From contig OY821772.1 in the NCBI GenBank assembly GCA_963682175.1, positions 14,128,743 through 14,192,742 of the forward strand: a DNA stretch of 64,000 bases, in the 5' to 3' direction. The DNA is from Triglochin maritima (taxonomy: Eukaryota > Streptophyta > Magnoliopsida > Alismatales > Juncaginaceae). Positions 56,315 to 64,000 of this stretch are shown here, in pieces (within the stretch, counting starts at the first letter, position 1; the number at the start of each line of letters is the position of its first letter). The notes below the pieces were generated by a model. The model saw only the letters and a program-made list of their open reading frames with translations, did not search any database and was not told where the DNA came from. Position numbers and translations under genes: made by a program.

Positions 56315-56441
56315 TCGTGACATATCCAATGTGTATATCCTACATTGACATAAGACCTTTGTTTCATTTCTAACATGTGAATTCTTTCGAGCAAACTCTG
56401 GAAACTTATCAACATCGGCCTCGTATTCATCACTCAATTGA
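56315..56441 (-). pseudogene. CACTA transposase-associated domain fragment
   Basis: On the minus strand L-S-D-E-Y-E-A-D-V-D-K-F-P-E-F-A is readable, followed by N-E-T-K-V-L-C-Q-C. This is the layout of the short zinc-binding transposase-associated domain at the N-terminus of plant CACTA (En/Spm) TNP2 proteins (E-Y-x-x-G-V-E-x-F-L-x-F-A...C-P-C). Frameshifts follow. The TNP2 core is missing, so only the 5' end of an old element remains. Confidence 0.55.
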
Positions 56442-56914
56442 CTTACGAAAATTCAATTTCGATCTATAGTTTTCTACACATCAAAATAAACAATCGCAAT
56501 GCAAAACGTGATTGATATAAATGAAAAATGAATAATTTCAGTAGAACATTCTCTAAAAATTCTACTAATAAATTTTTAATACCTACCAATAAACAATCCA
56601 TTACAAACTGAACAACACATTCAATTCGATTAAATTCCATTCCATTATACATTTCAAACAAATAAAAAATTGATATATAAATTCCTCTCCTAATAACTAA
56701 TTAAAACGAATTCTTTTAATTAGAGTAATTAAAAGAGCAACAAGTGAAAGAATTGATCGCACCTTCGTGAGCAAGTGCTGAATTTGAAGGATGGTCGGGG
56801 ATGGTTGGGTGGGGATGGGGTCAATCGGGTTTCGCTAGCTCGGAGGTTTTATGTGTTTGATTTCGGGTTGAAAATTAAAAGTGAAAACATATTAAAATTT
56901 ATTAAAAAAATTAA

Positions 56915-57130
56915 GAGTTTATCACGTTGGTTTACCTATAAAACAAGGTGGTTAATCCCTATATACCACGTCATTTCCTGAGAATTGACGTGGTAATCCT
57001 AAAATCACGTTAGTTTAGTAACAATCGATGTGGTACGCCTAATACCAAGTCGGATTTTCTACGAGCGACATGGTATCTTGAAGATTCATGTCGGTTTCGT
57101 GTTACGTCGTCTTTCAAAATCCAACGTGAT
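56915..57130. repeat. ACGTGGT/ACGTCGT sub-terminal repeats (CACTA-like)
   Basis: Eight or more short motifs of the form CACGTTGGTTT, TACCACGTCATT, TGACGTGGTA and ACGTCGTCTTT lie in both orientations within about 200 bp upstream of the transposase fragment. Such clusters are the transposase binding sites at CACTA element ends. The terminal CACTA itself was not found. Confidence 0.5.
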
Positions 57131-57425
57131 AAAGACGACGTGTCATATGTATTTTCCAGCAGAGATAGTTATGACATAAGCCTGAAAATTTAACTTCATA
57201 TTCCTAGGAGTGCAGTTGATGTGGTTGTGAGGTAGTTTATTTCTTCACTACTTCAATTGGTTGTTGATCCACAGGACGAGGAGGATTGCTATTTTAGCTG
57301 ATTTGGGTTCCATATTTGTAAAGTCCTTGGATGAAAGTTGGTTCAGCAAGTGGGGTTTTGATGAACATATCCTTACGACCACCTCTCGATCACCAATAAA
57401 CAAACACCTTTAAATCTTGTGGCAC

Positions 57426-58224
57426 TAGACCTGACAATCGTGTCGTGTCGTATACTTTCGTGTCGTGTTTTTTCGTGTGTACTAGTCACTATAACCATAC
57501 ACGAACACGACCCAAAATAAATTCGTGTACCAATACTTGATACACGAACACGACCCATCCAATTTCGTGTCAACACGACACGACACGAATGGACACGAAA
57601 TTTTTATTTAATTATAATAATCAAGTATTGAATTCGTATTAAAACAAATTCACTTAATTACTACTACATGGCCCAGCTTCAAACTAAGAAGCACTAGTGC
57701 CAAAGAATGTGTCTCCACTACTGCCTATGGCCAGCTTATATAGGCTAGAATGGATTGTAAAGGTTTTGTCTAGCCGATGTGGGACTAAAAGTCCGACACT
57801 TGATTCTCGTTCATAAATGCACTATTAATATATAGAAGACATATCTACAACAAATGTGGATTTATTGGGTGGTAAGGTGCTTCTATGTAGTGGCATGAAA
57901 CGCAGGGTCAAACCTGTGAAGAACATTTTTGGTGGATTAAAAAATTAAATTAAAAAACGTAAGGGAATGTGGAGGGATTCGAACCTAGGTCTAACATGAC
58001 AAATGATACTTAATTTTCCACTAGAACATCTTCTGGTTTCATATATAATTTGTGGTATAATATAGGTATCGTGTAATTTCGGGTATTTTTTGGTACCCGA
58101 CCGGTAAGACACGAAAACGACACGAAATATTTTTCGTGTACCACGACACGAGACACGAAATCCTTAAACCTAAATACGGAATTTTCGTGTCGTTTTCGTG
58201 TATCGTGTCAAATTATCAGACCTG
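57426..58224. mobile_element. hAT-like MITE rich in TTCGTGTCGTG repeats
   Basis: The left end TAGACCTGACAAT and right end, complemented, CAGGTCTGATAAT match at 10 of 13 bases and fit the hAT Y-A-R-x-x rule. Both arms are packed with GTGTCGTGT and its complement ACACGACAC. The centre (about 57650-58060) is AT-rich with a TATATAGG and a CCGATGTGGGAC block like those of LTR promoters, perhaps a nested remnant. No clear 8-bp TSD was found. A 10-bp direct repeat AGACCTGACA at both edges is an alternative reading. Confidence 0.6.
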
Positions 58225-58609
58225 ACACCGAACAATGGGCTTCTAATGATTCTATGGATTCATATCCTCTGCCCACAACTCCTTTCCCTTTTTTGACGAC
58301 TCCCATCATAGGTAGGAAACACCATCATTTCGGAGGCATGACTAGGACGTGGAATCCAATGACTCGTTGATGTGTTGACACGGTGGATGGATTCCAAAAG
58401 ACCTCTTCCCAGTCAAATTTCTGTTTCAGTTTGTTGTTTTCTCGTGGAAAGATACATAGTATTTGTCATGGTATGCTTGCCAATCAAATTAATTTAGAAT
58501 GAGCTTACTAATTTGCTGAACTTTTGAAATTCGATATCCTCGTATTACTGATGAGCTTACTAACTTATGGATTCATATCCTCGTAATACTAATTTACTAA
58601 TGTTGTGGA

Positions 58610-59235
58610 CAAACACATATGATAAAAATGACAAACTCATAAGTTAAAAGGCAAACTCATAAGTTAAAAATGGTAAACACGGATGATAAAAAGACAGACA
58701 TATATTAAAAAAGATAAACATAGATGATAAAAAAAGACAAACTCATCCATTAAAAAGGACAAACTCATAACTTAAAAATGACAAACTCATATATTAAAAA
58801 AGACAAACACATAAGTTAAAAAGGACAAACTCATATATTAAAAAAGACAACCACATATGATAAAAAGGACAAACTCATAACTTAAAAATGGCAAACTCAT
58901 AAGTTAAAAATGACAAACTCATATATTAAAAAGGATAAACACAGATGATAAAAATGACAAACTTATAGCTTAAAAATGACAAACTCGTAAGTTAAAAAGA
59001 ACAAACTCATATATTAAAAAGGACAAACGCAGATGATAAAAATGACACACTCATAGCTTAAAAAAGACAATTCATAAGTTAAAAAACACATACTCATATA
59101 TAAAAAAGGACAAACACAGATGATAAAAAGAACAAACTCATATATTAAAAATGACAAACTCATAATTTAAAAATGACAAACCTATTAGTTAAAAAGGATA
59201 AACACATATATTAAAAAGGACAAACACATGAATTC
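58610..59235. repeat. GACAAACTCATAAGTTAAAAA minisatellite
   Basis: About 26 tandem copies of a 22-24-bp unit in which GACAAACTCATA or GACAAACACAGA alternates with TTAAAAA or TGATAAAAA. No coding capacity. The two variants (ACTCATAAGTT and ACACAGATGAT) are partly interleaved. Confidence 0.93.
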
Positions 59236-59239
59236 TCTA

Positions 59240-59760
59240 TTTTATCTTTGTATCCGAATGTTGCGTTCGGAAAGTAAATGTTGCATTGGGAAACCAAATG
59301 TTACATTGGAAAAGTAAATGTTATGACACAAAATAAATAAACATGTTATTTAATTAATTTCAAAAAGTAAAAACACATTCAAAGTAAATAACTTTTGCGT
59401 CAGGCCGTTGAATTGGTGCAATACCATTGAAAAACCAAGAAACTTGAGCAACTAGTATTACTTTTCTTCCCCTGAGTATCATTCCGTCACCGTTAGAAAC
59501 TTAGCACGCTCCTATTTGTTATTTCTAACATTTCTCACATTCTAAACACCACACTTAGTTAGTAGATAATTCGTATTAACTTAATTTAACCCAACTAGTG
59601 CACGAAACTCCACATGCCCTCTGCTCCCACTCCCCTCTTGCCCTCCGTCCTCAGCCACCCTCCTCACACCCTCGCCTCCCTCTCCATTTCTAGGATTTCC
59701 TTCTCTTGTCCTCCCGACCGCGCGATCCAGACCCAATGTAGAAGCGCCAGCTCTAAGAGT
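59240..59760. other. Intergenic, no gene recognised
   Basis: AT-rich to 59600, then GC-richer. The minus-strand ORF at 59581-59778 has no recognisable motif. Confidence 0.5.
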
Positions 59761-59779
59761 GGCACGAGGCACAGGCACT

Positions 59780-59920
59780 AACCTTCACCTGCTTTGACGT
59801 CATCTCCATGACCAAACGCCAATTCATCTTCTTTGATGTCGCCGATCGCCGCCGGGGCCTCTATGACGACGGCCCCGTGCTCCGCAACGACCTGTCCCGG
59901 TTGGGTGTTTGGTGTTTTGT
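59780..59920 (+). pseudogene. Unrecognised exon-like fragment
   Basis: A GC-rich open stretch reads F-F-D-V-A-D-R-R-R-G-L-Y-D-D-G and L-R-N-D-L-S-R-L in a frame opening before the ATG at 59808. It looks like an exon, with codon use unlike its surroundings, but I do not recognise the family. Confidence 0.3.
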
Positions 59921-60115
59921 GGAGGACGAGGGAGGTGAGAATGTTGGGGTGGGAAAGGGAGATCGGTCGAGTTCGTCGGCAGTAGGTTTGCGAGGTGCTT
60001 GTGTTCATTTTGTTGTGTTTTCTCATGTGAGTTTTTGGTTTAAATGGTATAAGGTCAATTGTCATTTTTTGGGTTTACTGACTTTCAAATTTGAATGCGT
60101 TCTTCAAATTGCATA

Positions 60116-60187
60116 AAGAAGGTAAGGAGGACGGCCGCCGTGGCACTGCAGGAGGCAACAGAGAAATATCTGGTCGGGCTGTTAGTT
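60116..60187 (+). pseudogene. Histone H3-like exon fragment
   Basis: About 22 residues include A-V-A-L-Q-E-A-T-E-K-Y-L-V-G-L, which aligns with the histone-fold helix of H3 (A-x-L-A-L-Q-E-A-x-E-x-Y-L-V-G-L). The preceding R-x-T-A is slightly more like the centromeric H3 variant. The frame continues without H3 similarity, so it is a scrap or lone exon. Too short to decide between H3 and CENH3. Confidence 0.5.
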
Positions 60188-61129
60188 TGGTGGTGTTTGG
60201 GTTTTAGTTTAATTTCGTTTCGGTTTTTATGTAAACAAGATGTTGGATCTGGCATTATGTATGATTTTCTTTCAATCGGATGGATTGGAATTCGGTTTGG
60301 TGTAAATTTGGTTCATTTGTTTGTTCTTTGATTGCTTCTGATTACAATGACAATTGACTTAATTTGGTTGCTTAGTTATGTTCCGTTTGAACTTTGAATT
60401 GTCTGTGGTGGTTGGTGATGGTCAACTCTAAGGAGCATTTCATCGAACACCTAAGCAGGGGAGAGGAAAAAAATGTGAGTCCAATGTAAGGAGGAGGGCA
60501 AAGGAGGTGAGGTTAGGCCTAGCTTCATGGGAGGCGATCCGGAAGAAGGCGAAGGAAGAGGAAAGAGGAAAAGTGAGCGCAATGTAAGGATCATTTCATC
60601 AAACACCTACAGTGCCCTTGCTTGGTGGTGGGAGTTTTTTTTGGGTCTGGCGGGAAAGGTTAGAGAAGTGATTAAGAGCACCGTTAACGGCCCTGGGTAC
60701 TTTTTTTCACGTCACGTCAACACAATTCAACCTTCTTACAAAATCTCTAACCATTATCCAATGCACTCAGTCACACTACAGTGTTTGTTGTTACGTCATT
60801 ATTTTTATTCTCTTCTTTAAAACCTTCACAACAATCAACAAATTTTTTTAATAATCATTATTGTAATTACTTAATTCAATTAATTATTATAATTAACAAT
60901 TAATACATAAATAGGAAAATATTATAAAAATTTAGGAAACCACGTTACATAGTACATTAATTAGAATTTTAAATACTAAAGTTAAAAATACATCAAGACG
61001 TATTTCCTCCATCGTTACCATATATTGTCGATCAAATCGGCTTAAATGTTCAAATGTGTAGTGCAATCAAGCAATTGATATATCATTCTCAAATACATGA
61101 TAATATTCACTATACGGTTAGTTGAATAC

Positions 61130-61990
61130 TGTAACGGGTCGTCCATAGAATTTCCAGGTTGGTCCCGAATTCATTCCAATCTCCAAAATTAGCGTAGGAG
61201 TCGCGCTCATTCTCCACTATCATGTTATGCATTACGATGCAAGTTGTCATTATTTTGTTAAGCACAACCTTACTCCGTGCAAGAGATGACTATTTCACGA
61301 TCGCGAACAACGCTTGCAAGACTCCAAATGCACGTTCTACATCTTTCCATGTTGCTTCATGTCGTTCAGCAAATAACTTGTCATTCGATGTTTGTGGATA
61401 AACGACGGATGGAATGAATGTCGTCCATTTTGGATAAATATCATCCGTAAGATAGTATCTCGTATCATATTGAGAACCGTTAACATCAAATTCACAGGTG
61501 AAGCTCGTCCTTCCATTACGTCGTCGAAAATGGGAGATCGTTGCAAGACATTTAAGTCATTGCATGAACCTGGTCTGCCAAAAAAGTATCATATCCATAA
61601 GTCAGTCGACGTCACTGCCTCAAGGACAAGAGTTGCATTACCACTACGATCTTGATATTGGCTGATCCATGCAGCTGGACAATTTTTCCATACCCAGTGC
61701 ATGCAATCAATACTTCTCATCATGCTTGGGAATCAACGTTGCTCACTAATGTGAAGTAGTCGTGCTAAATCACTTGCATTAAGTCTTCGTAGGTACTCAC
61801 CGCCGAAGTTAATTACACCGTCACAAAAAATTTCAAGTGTGTTTCTTGTCGTAGATTCGCTTAGCCTTAAGTACTCGTCCACCTCATCAGCCACTGCACC
61901 GTACGCTAGCATACGGATCGCCGTGGTACATTTCTGCAAGCCAGAGATGCTAAGCCTACCGGTTGTCTGGTACACATTGAAAGAAGACAT
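61130..61990 (-). pseudogene. PIF/Harbinger transposase (DDE_4 type), broken
   Basis: The N-terminal helical part (L-Q-K-C-T-T-A-I-R-M-L-A-Y-G, E-S-T-T-R-N-T-L) is at 61733-61990. The catalytic core follows with S-I-D-C-M-H-W-V-W-K-N-C-P (first Asp, near 61700), G-S-C-N-D-L-N-V-L (second Asp, near 61560), and V-E-R-A-F-G-V-L-Q (Glu, near 61300). T-C-I-V-M-H-N-M-I-V-E is readable near 61230. At least a stop at 61731, a frameshift between 61540 and 61400 and a TAG near 61290 disable it. The family cuts and pastes DNA with a TWA target. Confidence 0.88.
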
Positions 61991-61999
61991 CAGAGGCCC

Positions 62000-62190
62000 T
62001 AACGACAGTCACAATGCGAAGAAAGACATGTTTTCTCCTCCTCACCTCGGAACAGGCTCCAACACCGACCAATCACACCGTGACGTCCTAACCAATGTGG
62101 TCGGCCTCCCCACCTCCCTGAAGACTCACTCCCGCGTCGTCTCCCTCGGCATCCCTCTTACCGATCTCGCCTTTCACTGGGAGAAAATGA
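62000..62190. other. GC-rich block next to the Harbinger transposase
   Basis: About 190 bp markedly GC-richer than its flanks, open on the plus strand (part of the frame 61839-62249). It could be the transposase N-terminus on the minus strand or a captured fragment. Not recognised. Confidence 0.3.
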
Positions 62191-62470
62191 TGGAGAATGA
62201 AAGGTTTTGGGGGATAATGGAAGGTTTTGATGAGATATGTATGGTGTAAACCAAATGTCGTAAAGTTTAGCGTGTGTGTGATGTGACACAAAATAAATAA
62301 ATAATATGTGATTTTATTAATCTTTGATAATAAAAAGTATTTTTTGCTAATTGGATTGACCACGTCAAATGGCATCTGGGACACACCGCGTCAACAAATC
62401 GTTTTCACTTATCTGTCTATATTTCATTTTCTTCCTTCTCGCGATTCCCTCAGCTCATCTCACATCTTTA

Positions 62471-62564
62471 GAGCAGAAATAACAGCCCCCGGGCTACCCC
62501 CGGGCGCCCTGCACTCTCTCTCTGCCACGTCAGTTTCTCTCTCTGTCACGTCAGCTCACCCAAC
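62471..62564 (+). mobile_element. Left end of a Harbinger-like MITE, cut by an LTR
   Basis: GAGCAGAAATAACAGCCCCC follows TTA and resembles the left ends at 6347 and 60676. CCCCCGGG is repeated inside it and two CACGTCA motifs follow, as in the 60676 element. The copia LTR at 62565 interrupts it. Confidence 0.4.
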
Positions 62565-64000
62565 TGTTGGATTTCGTGCCCTATTATATGTATATATTTT
62601 TCGAAATTTTATAAACATATAGGATCGAAACATTCATATTTTCTTTGATTTTCATATAGACATGCATTTGTTTGTCCCAATTATTTAACATGCATTAGAA
62701 CAAACAAACAATTGCAAAGAGGATCATACCTAGAGGTTCTCTAAAACCTCTTGAAGATCCGGAGTCGCGTTGCAGGTTGAATCGCCCGGTGGATTGCCTC
62801 CGAGTATTCACCAAACTCTAAACAAGATTGGAGAGAGAAGAGTTAACCTCTCAATCTCCAATAGGGTTTAGAATCCAATTACTAACCCCTCTTTAGTTCC
62901 CTTGAGAAGAAGATCTCTGAAAACTAAAACTAATCTTAAGAATTAAGGAAATTTCGTGGAGAATTATGAAGAGAGAATTTTGCATGAGAAAATAATGAAT
63001 TTAATTAATGAGGTAATGAGATAAACTTGTATTTATAAGTTCTCTCCAAATTACCTATTCATGTGCAACCTCTTGCCCATGATTTCATGCAAACTTCCAT
63101 CTAACCATCCATTATTTGCTAACAAATAATCTCAGCCACGAATCAAATCAATTATGGACCAATTCCATGCATGATCTAATTAATTCTTAAATTAATTTTG
63201 CAGAAAACCGTCTGGACCGGTCCACCGTTTGGAGGTTCGGTCGACCGCTCGAACCAAGTTTCGGTCGATCGTTAGACATTCGGTCGACCGTTCGCAACAA
63301 TAAAATATTTCATCGCAATGTTCGGTCGACAGACCGATAGATTCGGTCGACCGTTCCGAACAGACGAAAATTCCCTGTTATCGGTCGAGACGGGTCCGGT
63401 TGACCGTGCACCGATCGGTCGACCGTTTACTGTTAACCGGTCGACCGTTTGTGCACAGTACTGCAGACTTGTCAAATTTAGGTTTAACCCCTATAAAATT
63501 TGACATTTCGGGATTAGTAGTAAATTCACAACTTATGTAACATATTATCCTATGTAATGATAAATCATTCCACCCCATAATATTTACATCACATATGAAT
63601 TTAATTTAGATTCTAATTATGTTATTAATCACAACATAATTTTGATTTTGCTTGTTCACCCCATGTGTCATATTTTCTACATGAAACCCGACACATCTTA
63701 TGAACTCAAAATCCTCATTTCTTTTTTCCCAGTTTTGTGGTGTGACCTATGGGAGGATCTAAACTAAGTTGGCAGTGATATTAAGAGCTTAATATCACAA
63801 GCTATAAGCGGTATCTAGCTACACATTATAGCTCCCAATTAGTTAGATGTCTTAATTTCACTCGAACCAAAACCCGATCCATTTAGTGATGGAGTGCACC
63901 ACTTGTGTTCGTCCCTTGCCTCATGATATTAAGAATATACACAAAGTAGTATTGTGTCATCTTTGTATTAGTATTCATTTTTTGATCTCTTTAAGCTAGT
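62565..64000 (-). repeat. Third LTR of the nest copia family, truncated by window end
   Basis: It starts TGTTGGATTTCGTG and then follows the LTRs at 20298 and 29647 (TTCTCTAAAACCTCTTGAAG onward) with more divergence in the first 150 bp. It carries the same palindrome array. It is a separate, older or subfamily-level insertion; solo LTR or full element cannot be told. Left flank for a TSD check: CCAAC. Confidence 0.88.
63211..63455. repeat. CGGTCGACCG palindrome array in the third copia LTR
   Basis: About nine copies of CGGTCGACCG or variants such as CGGTCGATCG and CGGTTGACCG in 245 bp. The intervening sequence has diverged more than the palindromes from the other two LTRs. Confidence 0.88.

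Larger units (their letters stand above)
60676..62470 (-). mobile_element. PIF/Harbinger element, left end clear, right end uncertain
   Basis: The left terminus GAGCACCGTTAACGG follows the trinucleotide TAA (60673-60675), as in the MITE at 6347. Inside is a PIF/Harbinger transposase. A reverse-oriented GCTC terminus followed by TAA was not found, so the right limit is a guess placed before another left-type terminus, GAGCAG after TTA, at 62471. Confidence 0.6.

Noticed and set aside
57960..57995. tRNA-like GGATTCGAACC
   Set aside because: It looks like a T-arm, but no acceptor stem, D-arm or anticodon arm can be folded around it.
59581..60065. Minus-strand ORFs of 65 and 95 codons
   Set aside because: No motif or start context; they overlap the better plus-strand exon-like fragment at 59780-59920.

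Overview
The window is plant nuclear DNA, most likely from a eudicot. The evidence is plant-type LTR retrotransposons with tRNA-Asp and tRNA-Met primer sites, a FAR1-type Mutator (MULE) transposase, hAT, PIF/Harbinger and CACTA remnants, a broken BAHD acyltransferase gene and intron-split genes. Nearly all of it is transposable element, much of it nested. Species cannot be told from the sequence. Boundaries below rest on terminal motifs and target-site duplications (TSDs) read by eye.

Layout. 1-5331: minus-strand, non-autonomous Ty3/gypsy element (Athila/Tat-like), cut by the window edge, with an intact 500-residue gag-like ORF and its 5' LTR. 5332-6343: remnant of a copia gag. 6347-7416: PIF/Harbinger-type MITE. 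8546-9127: hAT MITE with a perfect 8-bp TSD. 9223-18490: a 9.3-kb MULE with a 9-bp TSD, carrying a FAR1/MULE transposase gene (plus strand, one nonsense codon) and a convergent three-exon gene (minus strand, open throughout) that joins a plant-mobile-domain-like N-terminus, a long charged helix and a Ulp1-like C48 protease domain. The introns and spacers of this element are filled with minisatellites sharing the core TTATTCCGGACA.

18500-19307: host DNA with one small ORF. 19308-33197: a four-level nest, namely a hAT-like element holding a solo LTR (TSD AAAGT), which holds a complete Ty1/copia element (TSD GATTT), whose 3' LTR holds a solo Ty3/gypsy LTR (TSD CACAA). 33444-39364: a copia-derived element (TSD CTTAT) with almost all pol deleted; one LTR contains a GC-rich, probably mitochondrial insert. 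39790-50945: a BAHD acyltransferase pseudogene, split by an 8.4-kb Ty3/gypsy element (41579-49995, TSD TTAGT) that sits inside a fold-back MITE in its intron. The 3' part stops at its DFGWG-like motif, where a hAT element begins. 50946-53387: that hAT element with a decayed ZMYM1/TTF-type transposase. 53388-54594: a four-LTR tandem TRIM array with a single TSD (GAATC). 56200-57140: CACTA remnant. 57426-58224: hAT-like MITE. 58610-59235: minisatellite. 59780-60190: gene scraps, one like histone H3. 60676-62470: PIF/Harbinger element with a decayed transposase. 62565-64000: a third LTR of the copia family of the nest, cut by the window end.

Two themes link the parts. First, several LTR families carry arrays of perfect palindromes: GACCGCCAATTGGCGGTC at 21-bp spacing in the gypsy LTRs and again just after their primer sites, and CGGTCGACCG arrays in two otherwise unrelated LTR families. 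Second, the only long multi-exon gene without a visible lesion is the Ulp1-type passenger gene inside the MULE.
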